The notes under the pieces are model-generated. The model saw only the letters and a list, made by a program, of their open reading frames with translations. It was not told where the DNA came from and made no database searches. The position numbers were made by a program, and so were the translations under genes. DNA of 64,000 bases from Acaudatibacter sp035532115 (GTDB lineage: Bacteria; Pseudomonadota; Alphaproteobacteria; Caulobacterales; Caulobacteraceae), in NCBI GenBank assembly GCA_035532115.1, contig DATKRO010000087.1, forward strand, positions 1 to 64,000, read 5' to 3'. Below, piece after piece: positions 35,463-44,330 of the stretch (positions within the stretch are counted from its first letter, which is position 1; every line of letters starts with the position of its first letter).

Positions 35463-35735
35463 CTAGCCGCGCTCATGCAGTTCGTTGCGCGTCCAGGGCT
35501 CTATAGTGACCGGTTCGACGGTGCGAAGATGCTTCAGCAAGGCCGTGTGGGCATCACGGCGCCGCTGGCGCTCGGCGGCTTCGAGATCCGATGCGCCACC
35601 GACCGGACCCAGTTCGGCGACCGGCTCCCCGTGCGAGGTGATGGTGATTCGCGCGCCCTGACGCGCGGCCCGCAACAGCCTGGAGAAGCTGCGGTTGGCT
35701 TCGGTGGCGGGGATGACGAGAGCCGCGCGGTCCAT
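35463..35735 (-). CDS. Phd/YefM-type antitoxin (toxin partner broken)
   Basis: 90 aa. The N-terminal half (VIPATEANRSFSRLLRAARQ, GARITITSHGEPVAELGPV) matches the Phd/YefM DNA-binding fold; the charged C-terminal half (ERQRRRDAHTALLKHLRTVE) would be the toxin-binding arm. It appears intact, unlike the adjacent PIN toxin. It would normally repress its own operon and neutralise the toxin; with the toxin dead it may be a relic. The upstream region reads against the crotonase 3' end. Confidence 0.82.
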   Translation of the reverse strand: MDRAALVIPATEANRSFSRLLRAARQGARITITSHGEPVAELGPVGGASDLEAAERQRRRDAHTALLKHLRTVEPVTIEPWTRNELHERG

Positions 35736-35828
35736 TTCACTACTGTAGTGAGCTTGCGCCTTCGATCAACCGGCCGCGGACGCGTGCTTCCAGCGCCGGC
35801 GTCGGCTGGCCGGCCCAGCGCCGCACGA

Positions 35829-36608
35829 TCAAGCCCCTGGGGGTGCGGCGCGCCGTCGTTTCAGAAATGCGTCGATGCCGTCGCGAGCGCTCTGGAAGCC
35901 CAGGTTCTCGCCCATGGCCGCCGCGGCGATGGCGTAGGCTTCCTCGATCGGGGCCTCGATCTGGCGCGTGAAAGCAGCCTTGCCGATGGCGATCGCCTCG
36001 GGCGGCTTGTCGGCGATGAGGCGCGCCGTCGCCTCGACGGTGCGGTCGAGGTCCGCGGTCGCGACGGCCAGGTTGACGAGACCGAGTTCGGCGGCGCGGC
36101 GGGCATCGACGAAGCGGCCGGTGAGCAGCATCTCGCTCGCCGCCTTGCGCCCCACCGCCCGGCCGAGCGCCACGCCCGGGGTCGAGCAGAAGAGGCCGAG
36201 GTCGATCCCCGAGACCGCGAAGCGCGCCGTCTCGGCCGCATAGGCCAGATCGCAGCTGGCGACGAGCTGGCAGCCGGCCGCCACCGCCGCGCCCTGCACG
36301 CGCGCGATCACCGGCGCCCGCGCCTGCATGATCGCCATCATCAGGGCCGAGCAGCGCGCGAAGATCGCCTCGCGCGCCGCCGGCTCGTCCAGGGCGCGCA
36401 GTTCGCCGAGGTCATGGCCGGCGCAGAACACCTTGCCCGCGGCCGCGAGCACGATCACCCGCACCCGCTCGTCCGCGGCCGCCTCGGCCAGAGCTTCGCT
36501 GAGCGCCGCCATCATCGCCTCGGAGAGCACGTTGGCGCGATCGGGATCGTTCAGCGTCAGCCGGCAGATCGGCCCCTCGACGGCGCAAAGCACGAGGTGG
36601 TTTCGCAT
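35829..36608 (-). CDS. Enoyl-CoA hydratase/isomerase family protein, ECHDC3-like
   Basis: 259 aa from ATG 36608. Crotonase fold with AGKVFCAGHDLGEL and AAVAAGCQLVASCDLAYAAE, then GLFCSTPGVALGRAVGRKAA. Catalytic Glu of true enoyl-CoA hydratases (G-E-L) is replaced by Gln (GCQLVASCD), exactly as in the ECHDC3 subgroup. Hydratase activity is therefore doubtful, and the substrate is unknown. Cytosolic. It follows the peroxiredoxin gene by 16 bp on the same strand. Confidence 0.88.
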   Translation of the reverse strand: MRNHLVLCAVEGPICRLTLNDPDRANVLSEAMMAALSEALAEAAADERVRVIVLAAAGKVFCAGHDLGELRALDEPAAREAIFARCSALMMAIMQARAPVIARVQGAAVAAGCQLVASCDLAYAAETARFAVSGIDLGLFCSTPGVALGRAVGRKAASEMLLTGRFVDARRAAELGLVNLAVATADLDRTVEATARLIADKPPEAIAIGKAAFTRQIEAPIEEAYAIAAAAMGENLGFQSARDGIDAFLKRRRAAPPGA

Positions 36609-36624
36609 CGTCGCGCCGGGGTCG

Positions 36625-37176
36625 TCAGCGCGGATGCGCCGCGCGCCACCTGGTGACCGCGGCCAGGGTCCTGGCGACGTGGTCGTCGGGCTTGAGGTCC
36701 GAGTAGGCGAGGAGAATCCTGTCGTCGGGAGCAACGACGTAGGAAGTGCGGTTTGACCATTTGGGGCCGAACGCCAGCGTCGCCTGGTAGCTCTTGGCGA
36801 TGCTCAGGGTCGGGTCCGCGGCGACGGGAAATTTGCCGGCGCAATGGGTGGTTTCCTTCGAGAATGCGGCCAGCTGATCGATGTTGCCGGCGGTGACGCC
36901 GATCACCGTGGCTCCCTGGGCGTGAAACTTGTCGATGGCGTCGGCGAAGAGGTGAGCCTCGATATTGCAGCCGGCGGTGTGCGCCGCGGGAAAGAAGTAG
37001 AGCACCACGGGGCCCTTCTTCAGCGCCTGGGCCATGTTGAACGTCAGGGGCTTGCCGCCCTGATAGCCGGCGGCGGAGAACTCGGGGGCCATCGCGCCCA
37101 CGGGCAGGGCGGCCAGAGCCGGCGCGGCGACGCCCATGGCCAGGGCGGCGGCGGCGGCGATCGAATGCTTCAACAT
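36625..37176 (-). CDS. Periplasmic peroxiredoxin (AhpC/TSA-like)
   Basis: 183 aa from ATG 37176 with GGAGAA 6 bases upstream. A signal peptide (about 1-23, ending ALA) exports it. Thioredoxin fold: PVVLYFFPAAHTAGC (C70 in the peroxidatic position), ATVIGVTAGNIDQLAAFSKE, FPVAADPTLSIAKSYQA, SYVVAPDDRILLAYSDLKPD. The only other Cys is near residue 116 (ETTHCAGKF). It should reduce peroxides in the periplasm. Divergent from fabD. Confidence 0.85.
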   Translation of the reverse strand: MLKHSIAAAAALAMGVAAPALAALPVGAMAPEFSAAGYQGGKPLTFNMAQALKKGPVVLYFFPAAHTAGCNIEAHLFADAIDKFHAQGATVIGVTAGNIDQLAAFSKETTHCAGKFPVAADPTLSIAKSYQATLAFGPKWSNRTSYVVAPDDRILLAYSDLKPDDHVARTLAAVTRWRAAHPR

Positions 37177-37337
37177 GAAATTCTCCGGCTCGGATAACGT
37201 CCCTCGCCCAATTATCGCCGCATCCGGCGCACCGCCAGAGCTAATCGTCGCCGGATCGCGGCCAAGTCGCGGCTTGAGCGGGCGCCGCATCTGACCTAAC
37301 AGCGGCGCGCCCTCTACTCGACGGAGCCCCTGGCCGC

Positions 37338-38282
37338 ATGACGCTCGCCTTCACTTTTCCCGGCCAGGGCAGCCAGACCGTCGGCATGGGCGCGGAGCTG
37401 GCGGCCGCGTTCGCCGCCTCGCGCGAGGTCTTCCAGGAGGTGGACGACGCCCTCGGCCAGAAGCTCTTCAGGTTGATGCAGGAGGGTCCGCTCGACGCCC
37501 TGACCCTGACCGAAAACGCCCAGCCGGCGCTGATGGCGGTCAGCGTCGCGGCGATGCGGGCGCTGGAGCGCGAGTTCGGCGCGCCGGTCGAGACGGCGGC
37601 GTTCGTCGCCGGCCATTCGCTGGGGGAATACTCGGCCCTCTGCAGCGCCGGCGCCCTGACGCTCGGCGATACCGCCCGGCTGCTGAGACGGCGCGGCCAG
37701 GCCATGCAGCGCGCCGTGCCGGTCGGGGAGGGGGCGATGGCGGCCCTGATCGGCCCCAAGGCCGACGTGGCCCTGGCCGAGGCCGCGGCCGCGGCCGGAT
37801 CGGCGGTCGGCGTCTGTTGCGTCGCCAACGACAACAACGCCGGCAACGTGGTGATCTCCGGAACCGCCGCCGCCGTGGCTCTGGCGAGCGACAAGGCGCG
37901 TGAACTCGGCGCGCGGGCGGTCGCGGTCAACGTCTCGGCCCCGTTCCACTGCCCGCTGATGCAGCCCGCCGCCGACGAGATGGCCGAGGCCCTCGGCGAG
38001 GTCGCCATCGGTGCGCCGCGCGCCTTCCTGGTGGCCAACGTCAGCGCCCGGCCGACCAACGACCCCGAGCTGATCCGCCGCCAGCTGGTGCAGCAGGTCA
38101 CCGGCCGGGTGCGCTGGCGCGAGAGCATCGAGTGGCTGGCCGGCGAAGGCGGCGTCACGCGCCTGGCCGAGGCGGGCGCCGGCAAGGTGCTGACGGGCAT
38201 GGCGAGGCGCATCGTCCCGGACGCCGAGGCGCTGTCGCTGAACCTCCCCGCCGATCTCGAAGCCTTCGCCAAGAGCCTCTGA
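37338..38282 (+). CDS. fabD: Malonyl-CoA:ACP transacylase
   Basis: 314 aa. It loads malonate onto acyl carrier protein for fatty acid synthesis. The acyltransferase motifs are FTFPGQGSQTVGMG, the nucleophile S94 in AGHSLGEYSA and the catalytic H204 in VSAPFHCPLM; LTENAQPALMAVSVA binds substrate. Cytosolic, full length. First gene of the fab operon, 11 bp before fabG. The 161 bp shared with the divergent peroxiredoxin gene should hold the promoter. Confidence 0.97.
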   Translation: MTLAFTFPGQGSQTVGMGAELAAAFAASREVFQEVDDALGQKLFRLMQEGPLDALTLTENAQPALMAVSVAAMRALEREFGAPVETAAFVAGHSLGEYSALCSAGALTLGDTARLLRRRGQAMQRAVPVGEGAMAALIGPKADVALAEAAAAAGSAVGVCCVANDNNAGNVVISGTAAAVALASDKARELGARAVAVNVSAPFHCPLMQPAADEMAEALGEVAIGAPRAFLVANVSARPTNDPELIRRQLVQQVTGRVRWRESIEWLAGEGGVTRLAEAGAGKVLTGMARRIVPDAEALSLNLPADLEAFAKSL

Positions 38283-38293
38283 AGGATCAGCCG

Positions 38294-39034
38294 ATGTTCG
38301 ATCTCGGCGGCAGGACCGCGCTCGTCACCGGCGCCAGCGGCGCAATCGGCGGCGCGATCGCGCGCGCCCTGCACGCGCAGGGCGCCCACGTCGTGCTCTC
38401 GGGCACCCGCGAGAGCGCGCTCCAGGCGCTGTCGGACGACCTTGGCGAGCGCGCCACCGCGGTCGGCGCCGATCTTGGCGACCCCGAGGCGGTGGATGGC
38501 CTGGTGGCGGCGGCCGAGAACGCTTCGGGACGCGAACTCGACATCCTCGTCTGCAACGCCGGGATCACCCGCGACGGCCTGCTGCTGCGCATGAAGGACG
38601 AGGACTGGCGCCGGGTGCTGAGCATAAACCTGGAGAGCTATTTCCGCCTCGCCCGCGCGGCGCTGCGGGGCATGATGCGCCGCCGCCGCGGCCGCATCAT
38701 CGCCATCAGTTCGGTGGTGGGCGTCACGGGCAACGCCGGCCAGTCCAACTATGCGGCCTCCAAGGCCGGCATGATCGGCTTCTCCAAGGCCCTGGCCCAG
38801 GAGGTCGCCAGCCGCAGCGTCACCGTCAACTGCATCGCCCCGGGGTTCATCGAGAGCCCGATGACGCAGGCGCTGAGCGAGGCGCAGAAGACGCTAATCC
38901 TGGGCCAGGTGCCGCTCGCTCGCCTCGGCGTCGGCGCCGACGTCGCGGCGGCCTGCGTCTATCTCGCCAGCGACGAGGCGTCCTACGTCACCGGCCAGAC
39001 CCTGCACGTCAACGGCGGCATGGCGATGATCTGA
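38294..39034 (+). CDS. fabG: 3-oxoacyl-ACP reductase
   Basis: 246 aa from ATG 38294 (AAGGATCAGCCG upstream). NADPH-dependent SDR of fatty acid elongation: TGASGAIGG at 12-20, VCNAGITRD, and the catalytic S140, Y153 and K157 (SSVVGVTGNAGQSNYAASKA). The C-terminal YVTGQTLHVNGGMAMI is the FabG signature. In relatives the next gene is acpP; here acpP starts 13,528 bp further on, after an accessory segment. Confidence 0.97.
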   Translation: MFDLGGRTALVTGASGAIGGAIARALHAQGAHVVLSGTRESALQALSDDLGERATAVGADLGDPEAVDGLVAAAENASGRELDILVCNAGITRDGLLLRMKDEDWRRVLSINLESYFRLARAALRGMMRRRRGRIIAISSVVGVTGNAGQSNYAASKAGMIGFSKALAQEVASRSVTVNCIAPGFIESPMTQALSEAQKTLILGQVPLARLGVGADVAAACVYLASDEASYVTGQTLHVNGGMAMI

Positions 39035-39044
39035 GGCCGGGCGC

Positions 39045-39158
39045 TCAGCCTTCCTCGCCCCAGATGCTCCGGAAGAGGGCGCTGCTCGCCAGCAGCGGCG
39101 CGGCCTTGCCCCGGGCCACGATCCGGCCCTCGTCGAGGACCAGCACCAGGCGCGATAG
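39045..39158 (-). pseudogene. 3' fragment of an ABC transporter ATP-binding protein
   Basis: The last 38 codons of an ABC-exporter type ATPase are readable on the minus strand: SRLVLVLDEGRIVARGKAAP followed by LLASSALFRSIWGEE and stop at 39047-39045. The D-loop/H-loop side and all earlier domains are absent; upstream of about 39160 the frame no longer resembles the family. It is a leftover at the left edge of the accessory segment, 10 bp after fabG. Confidence 0.65.
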
Positions 39159-39190
39159 CTTGGTGCATCCGATCTGGCTCGATGCTATCC

Positions 39191-39220
39191 GGGTTCCGAA
39201 TCGGAGCAGGTTCGGAACCC
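39191..39220. repeat. Perfect 10-bp inverted repeat before antitoxin remnant
   Basis: GGGTTCCGAA (39191-39200) and TTCGGAACCC (39211-39220) are perfect reverse complements with a 10-base loop. It ends one base before the surviving antitoxin frame, where ribbon-helix-helix antitoxins usually bind their own operator. It could equally be a hairpin terminator or an insertion-element end; no T-tract follows. Confidence 0.6.
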
Positions 39221-39221
39221 C

Positions 39222-39640
39222 ATCCCTATCAACCTTTCGATCAAGAACGCCCCCGATGAGGTGGTCCAACGCCTACGTATGCGTGCGGAGCGGCACCACC
39301 GGTCGCCGCAATCCTGTTCGGGGAGTCGGAGGCGGAGGCGATCGCCGAACGACTGACGGGCGCGCGGCTGGCCGCGCCGTCGTTGCTTGACTACGAATTG
39401 GCCAACGTTTGCCTGACCAAGATCAGGCGGCAGCCAGCCCAGCGCGAAGCCCTGCGCGCGGCGCTCCGTATTGCGCAGCGGCTAAAAGTAGAGACCGTGG
39501 CCGTGGACCACGCTGCGATGCTGGACTTGGCCGAGGCAACGGGCCTGACAGCCTGTGACGCGAGCTATTTGTGGCTTGCCCGCTCGTTGAGCGGCGAGTT
39601 GGTGACGCTTGACCGCAAACTCGCAGCGGCTTCGCCATGA
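39222..39640 (+). pseudogene. Collapsed antitoxin/PIN-toxin module (FitAB/VapBC type)
   Basis: The frame from 39222 gives the start of a FitA-like ribbon-helix-helix antitoxin (INLSIKNAPDEVVQRLRMRA, then ERHHRS) with no start codon. It then loses homology and stops at 39356. In another frame from 39305 comes a PIN toxin body: AAILFGESEAEAIAERLTGA, then APSLLDYELANVCLTKIRR, LTACDASYLWLARSLSGELV, TLDRK, stop 39640. The toxin lacks its first residues, including the first catalytic Asp, and the antitoxin lacks its toxin-binding end. One deletion of the antitoxin 3' end and toxin 5' end explains both. Confidence 0.72.
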
Positions 39641-39765
39641 AGGCCGCAATAGCCCGCGCGTTGCGCCGCGAGCCGGAAGAGTAGCCGCGCCAATCCAACG
39701 AATATCGCGCGACATCGCGATGCCGAACAACGAGACGCGAAAAATGAGAATTATCGAGATATTCG
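39641..39765. other. Gene-free stretch with lower GC
   Basis: Between the toxin remnant and the transposase tail there is no convincing gene. The section around 39700-39765 is AT-richer than the surroundings (for example AATGAGAATTATCGAGATATTC), consistent with foreign DNA. Confidence 0.5.
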
Positions 39766-39849
39766 ACCGATCTGGTTCCGATCGAGTGGAGCCTGGTGAC
39801 CATGGCCTGGAACATCAAGCGCATGTTCGCCCTCCGATCGCCCTGGTGA
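39766..39849 (+). mobile_element. C-terminal tail of an IS transposase (IS1182/IS5-like)
   Basis: The frame ending at TGA 39847-39849 reads TDLVPIEWSLVTMAWNIKRM then FAL. The E-W-x-L-V-x-x-A-W-N-x-K-R pattern is the usual C-terminal helix of DDE transposases of the IS1182 and related families. Nothing upstream in this frame continues the protein, and no terminal inverted repeats are evident. It is an insertion-sequence remnant at the edge of the accessory segment. Confidence 0.55.
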
Positions 39850-40008
39850 GACCGATCAACAACGCCTGGGCCGCCCATCCTCGCCCATGACCGATCCGCG
39901 CCCCCGTGCCCGCCAAGACATCAATCTGAAACATTCCTCTTGCCATTGGCGCGGCCCATAAATGAGAGTGCCCGATTCAGGAAACGGCTGAGGCCGCAAG
40001 GACCGGTG

Positions 40009-41172
40009 TTGAGACAGAACTGCATCCTCCCGCCGCGTGGGGCGGCGGCTCGCACCGTCGTTGTCGCCGCAGCCCTTTCCGCCTTGCTCGCCGGCTGCGG
40101 CGGCGCGCGTCCGCCGGCGGCCCGGCCGCCGCCCACCGTGGCCGTGGTGACCATCGAGCCGCAGGCGGTCACGCTGACGGCCGAACTTCCCGGCCGGACC
40201 AGCCCTTACGAGATCGCCGACGTTCGCCCCCAGGTGGGGGGCATCATCCTGGAGCGGCGCTTCGTCGAAGGCTCGCTGGTGCGCGCCGGCCAGGTGCTCT
40301 ACCGGATCGAGCCCGCGCCCTACCGGGCCGCCTATGACCAGGCGACGGCCCAGCTCGCCAACGCCGAGGCCAATCTCGTCACCACGCGCCTCAAGGCGGC
40401 CCGCTACGCCGATCTGGTCAAGATCCACGCCGTCTCCAGCCAGGACGCGGACGACGCCGAGGCCGCCTTCAAGCAGGCCGGCGCGACCGTCATGCAGGAC
40501 CAGGCCAGCGTCGAGGCGGCGAGGATCAATCTCGGCTTCACCCGCGTCACCGCCCCGATCACCGGCCGGATCGGCATTTCCGCCGTCACCAAGGGCGCCC
40601 TCGTCACCGCCAGTCAGGCGACGGCGCTCGACACCATCCAGCGGCTCGATCCGATCTACGTCGACATCGCCCAGTCGGCGGCCCAGGTGCTGGCGCTGCG
40701 CCAGCAGATGGCGCGGGGCGGTCTCGATGCGAGCGGCGCGGCGGGGGCGCAGGTGCGTCTGACGCTCGACGACGGCTCGGCCTATCCCGCGGCGGGGCGG
40801 ATGCAGTTCACCGACGTCACCGTCGACCAGACCACCGGCGCGGTGACGCTGCGGGCGGTGTTCCCCAATCCGTCGGGGCTGCTGCTGCCGGGCATGTACG
40901 TTCGCGCCACCGTTGTCGAGGGCGTCGATCCGGCCGGCCTGCTGGTTCCCCAGCAGGGCGTGGGCCGCGACCAGAAGGGCAATCCCACCGCCCTCGTCGT
41001 GGGTCCCGACGGAGTCGTCCAGCTTCGCCAGCTCCAGGTCGGCCAGACCGTCGGCGACAAGTGGCTGGTCACCTCGGGGCTGGCGGCGGGCGACCGCGTC
41101 ATCGTCGAGGGCCTGCAGTCGGCCCGGCCCGGCGCCAAGGTGCGCGCGGTCGCCGCCGGCGTGCTGCCGTAA
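40009..41172 (+). CDS. RND efflux periplasmic adaptor lipoprotein, AcrA/MexA-like
   Basis: 387 aa from TTG 40009 (AAGGA 6 bases upstream; GTG 40006 is an alternative). The lipobox is LSALLAGC (C30). Domains: barrel-sandwich half (LPGRTSPYEIADVRPQVGGI), helical hairpin (about 95-160), second half (GFTRVTAPITGRIGISAVTKG), beta-barrel (RAVFPNPSGLLLPGMYVRA) and membrane-proximal domain. Family knowledge: it bridges the AcrB-type pump to the outer-membrane channel, and both are encoded directly downstream, so this is a complete drug/solvent efflux operon. No local regulator (TetR type) is seen. Confidence 0.93.
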   Translation: MRQNCILPPRGAAARTVVVAAALSALLAGCGGARPPAARPPPTVAVVTIEPQAVTLTAELPGRTSPYEIADVRPQVGGIILERRFVEGSLVRAGQVLYRIEPAPYRAAYDQATAQLANAEANLVTTRLKAARYADLVKIHAVSSQDADDAEAAFKQAGATVMQDQASVEAARINLGFTRVTAPITGRIGISAVTKGALVTASQATALDTIQRLDPIYVDIAQSAAQVLALRQQMARGGLDASGAAGAQVRLTLDDGSAYPAAGRMQFTDVTVDQTTGAVTLRAVFPNPSGLLLPGMYVRATVVEGVDPAGLLVPQQGVGRDQKGNPTALVVGPDGVVQLRQLQVGQTVGDKWLVTSGLAAGDRVIVEGLQSARPGAKVRAVAAGVLP

Positions 41173-41183
41173 GAGCCGCGCCC

Positions 41184-44100
41184 GTGCTGTCCCGCTTCTT
41201 CATCGAACGGCCGATCTTCGCCAGCGTCATCGCCATCGTGATCATGGTCGCCGGCGCCCTGGCGATCCGCACCCTGCCGATCGCGCAGTATCCCACCATC
41301 GCGCCGCCGTCGGTGAGCATCTCCGCCGAGTATCCCGGAGCCTCGGCCGAGACCGTCGCGACCTCGGTGACCCAGGTCATCGAGCAGCAGCTCACCGGCC
41401 TCGATCATCTGCTGTATTTCTCGTCGAGCAGCAGCTCCGACGGATCGGCTCAGATCAACGCGACCTTCGCGCCCGGAACCGATCCGGACATCGCCCAGGT
41501 GCAGGTCCAGAACAAGCTTCAGCAAGCTGCCCCGCTGCTGCCGGCGGAGGTGCAGCAACAGGGGGTCAGAGTCGCCAAGTCGCAGAGCGACTTCCTGATG
41601 GTGGTGGGGCTCTACGACACCCAGAACCGCTATTCGAGTATCGACATCGCCGATTATCTGAACAGCTACATCGTCGACCCGCTTGGCCGGATCAATGGCG
41701 TCGGCAACGTGCGGGTGTTCGGCGGCCAGTATGCGATCCGCATCTGGCTCGATCCCTACAAGCTCGACAACTACAAGCTGATGCCGTCTGACATTCGAGC
41801 CGCCGTGCTGGCCCAGAACGCCCAGATCGCGGGCGGCGAGGTGGGCGGCCTGCCCGCGCCGCCGGGCCAGGAACTCGACGCCACCATTACCGCCCGCTCG
41901 CTGTTGCAGACTCCCGACCAGTTCAAGGCCATCATCCTGAAGACCCAGCCCGATGGCTCGGTCGTGCGCCTCGGCGACGTGGCGCGCGTGGAGATGGGCG
42001 CAGACAACTACTCCAACGTGACCCGGCTCAACGGCCGCCCGGCCGCCGGGGTCGCCATCCAGCTTGCGCCGGGCGCCAACGCCCTGACGACGGCGGAACT
42101 GGTCAAGCAGAAGGCCACGGCGCTCTCCGCCAACTTCCCCCCCGGCGTGAAGCTGAGCTTCCCGGTGGACACCACCACCTTCATCAAGCTCTCGATCCGC
42201 CAGGTGGTGTTCACGCTGATCGAGGCCATCCTGCTGGTCATCGCGGTGATGTTCATCTTCCTGCAGAACTGGCGCGTGACGCTGATTCCCGCCGTCGCCG
42301 TGCCGGTGGTGCTGCTTGGCACTTTCGGCGTCCTGGCTGTGCTGGGCTACTCGATCAACACCCTGACCATGTTCGCCATGGTGCTCGTCATCGGTCTGCT
42401 GGTCGACGACGCCATCGTCGTGGTCGAGAACGTCGAGCGGATCATGAGCGAGGAGGGGCTGCATCCCAAGGAGGCCACCATCCGCTCGATGGGGGAGATC
42501 ACCGGCGCCCTGATCGGCGTCGCCCTCGTGCTCACCGCCGTCTTCCTGCCGATGGCCTTCTTCGGCGGCTCGACCGGGGTCATCTACCGCCAGTTCTCGG
42601 TGACCATCGTCTCGGCGATGATCCTCTCGATCTTCGTCGCTCTGACCTTGACGCCGGCGCTGTGCGCCACGCTGCTGGCGCCCGTCGAGGCCGGCGACAG
42701 GAACCTGCACCGCGGCTTCTTCGGCTGGTTCAATCGCAGCTTCGCCGGCCTGGTGCGCCGCTATGAGTCCACGCTCGGGCGGGTGATCGGGCGACCGCTG
42801 CCCGCGCTGATCCTCTACGCCGTCGTCGCTGGCGTCGTGGCGCTGCTCTTCCTGCGCCTGCCCACCGCCTTCCTGCCGGTGGAGGACCAGGGCGCGATGG
42901 TCGCTCTCTACACCTTGCCCACCGGCGCGACCCAGCCGCGGACGCTCGCGGTGGGCAAGCAGATCGAGCACTACTTCCTCACCGACGAGAAGCGCGACGT
43001 CGATACGCTGTTCACCGTCGCCGGCTTCAACTTCGGCGGCAACGGTCAGAACCTCGGCCAGGCGTTTCTCCATCTCAAGGACTGGAAGTACCGCTCGGGC
43101 GCGGCCAACGGCGCCGCGGCCATCGCCCAGCGCGCCAACCGGGCATTGTCGCGGATCCGCGACGCCCAGGTGTTCGTCCTGTTGCCGCCGGCGGTGCCGG
43201 GGCTGGGCCGCAGTTCGGGGTTCGACCTGGAACTCGAGGATCGCGCCGGACTGGGCCACGAGCGCATGATGGCCGCGCGCGACCAACTGCTCGCCCTGGC
43301 GGCCAGGGATCCGCTGCTGTCGGGCGTAAGGCCCAACGGCCAGGACGACACGCCACAGCTTCACGTGGCCGTCGACCAGGCCAGGGCGGGGGCTCTGGGG
43401 CTTTCCCAGGCTGACATCGACACCACCCTGGCATCGGCCTGGGGCGGCTCGTTCATCAACAACTTCGTCGATCGCGGCCGCGTCAAGCGCGTCTACATGC
43501 AGGGCGACGCGCCATTCCGCTCCAGCCCGAAGGATATCGGCGAGTGGTTCGTCCGCGGCGCGTCGGGCAACATGGCGCCCTTCTCGTCGTTCGCCACCAC
43601 GAGCTGGACCGTGGGACCGGCGCTGCTGGAGCGCTACAACGGCCTGCCGTCGCTGGAGATCCAGGGACAGGCGGCGCCGGGCCAGAGTTCGGGCGCGGCG
43701 ATGCAGGAGATGGAGAAGCTGGTCGGCCAACTGCCCAAGGGCGTCGGCTACGAATGGACCGGGCTCTCCTATCAGGAGCTGCTCTCGGGGGCGCAGGCGC
43801 CGGCGCTCTACGCCCTCTCCATCCTGGTGATCTTCCTGTGCCTCGCCGCGCTCTACGAGAGCTGGTCGATCCCGGTGTCGGTGATCCTGGTGATCCCGCT
43901 GGGGGTGCTCGGCGCGCTCGTCGCAGCCACCGTGCGCGGTTTCTATAACGACGTCTATTTCCAGGTGGCCCTGCTCACCACGATCGGGCTCTCGGCCAAG
44001 AACGCCATTCTCATCGTCCAGTTCGCCGAAGGGGCGGAGAAGCGCGGCGACGACGAGCACACCGCGGCGATGCAGGCGGCGCGGCTGCGCATCCGCCCGA

Positions 44101-44330
44101 TCCTGATGACCTCGCTGGCGTTCATGGCCGGCGTCTTTCCCCTGGCGGTCGCCTCGGGAGCCGGATCGGCGAGCCAGCATGAGATCGGCGCCGCCGTCGT
44201 AGGCGGCATGCTCTCGGCGACCTTCCTGGCGATCTTCTTCGTGCCGCTGTTCTTCGTGGGCGTGCGGCGCATCTTCGGCTCGAGGGCGCGGGCGGCCCGG
44301 CGCGCCGGCCTGCAGGCGCAGACGCCGTGA
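41184..44330 (+). CDS. RND multidrug efflux transporter, AcrB/MexB-like (HAE1 class)
   Basis: 1048 aa from GTG 41184. It opens LSRFFIERPIFASVIAIVIM with PIAQYPTIAPPSVSISAEYP, diagnostic of HAE1 pumps. Helix 4 has the relay pair in GLLVDDAIVVVENVERIM. Further conserved blocks are GEITGALIGVALVLTAVFLP, LPVEDQGAMVALYTLP and GLSAKNAILIVQFAEGAEK. It is a proton-driven trimeric exporter of hydrophobic compounds across the inner membrane. It overlaps the channel gene by GTGA. It is clearly distinct from the metal-type pump at 9-12 kb. Confidence 0.95.
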   Translation: MLSRFFIERPIFASVIAIVIMVAGALAIRTLPIAQYPTIAPPSVSISAEYPGASAETVATSVTQVIEQQLTGLDHLLYFSSSSSSDGSAQINATFAPGTDPDIAQVQVQNKLQQAAPLLPAEVQQQGVRVAKSQSDFLMVVGLYDTQNRYSSIDIADYLNSYIVDPLGRINGVGNVRVFGGQYAIRIWLDPYKLDNYKLMPSDIRAAVLAQNAQIAGGEVGGLPAPPGQELDATITARSLLQTPDQFKAIILKTQPDGSVVRLGDVARVEMGADNYSNVTRLNGRPAAGVAIQLAPGANALTTAELVKQKATALSANFPPGVKLSFPVDTTTFIKLSIRQVVFTLIEAILLVIAVMFIFLQNWRVTLIPAVAVPVVLLGTFGVLAVLGYSINTLTMFAMVLVIGLLVDDAIVVVENVERIMSEEGLHPKEATIRSMGEITGALIGVALVLTAVFLPMAFFGGSTGVIYRQFSVTIVSAMILSIFVALTLTPALCATLLAPVEAGDRNLHRGFFGWFNRSFAGLVRRYESTLGRVIGRPLPALILYAVVAGVVALLFLRLPTAFLPVEDQGAMVALYTLPTGATQPRTLAVGKQIEHYFLTDEKRDVDTLFTVAGFNFGGNGQNLGQAFLHLKDWKYRSGAANGAAAIAQRANRALSRIRDAQVFVLLPPAVPGLGRSSGFDLELEDRAGLGHERMMAARDQLLALAARDPLLSGVRPNGQDDTPQLHVAVDQARAGALGLSQADIDTTLASAWGGSFINNFVDRGRVKRVYMQGDAPFRSSPKDIGEWFVRGASGNMAPFSSFATTSWTVGPALLERYNGLPSLEIQGQAAPGQSSGAAMQEMEKLVGQLPKGVGYEWTGLSYQELLSGAQAPALYALSILVIFLCLAALYESWSIPVSVILVIPLGVLGALVAATVRGFYNDVYFQVALLTTIGLSAKNAILIVQFAEGAEKRGDDEHTAAMQAARLRIRPILMTSLAFMAGVFPLAVASGAGSASQHEIGAAVVGGMLSATFLAIFFVPLFFVGVRRIFGSRARAARRAGLQAQTP

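Noticed and set aside
35829..36608. Inactive or degenerate crotonase
   Set aside because: The Gln in place of the catalytic Glu is normal for the ECHDC3 subgroup and the gene is otherwise intact, so it is not a sign of decay.
40782..44180. A 1132-codon open frame antisense to the AcrB-like gene
   Set aside because: It is an antisense shadow of GC-rich coding DNA; composition is His/Arg/Gly-rich with no family resemblance, while the plus strand encodes a textbook RND pump.
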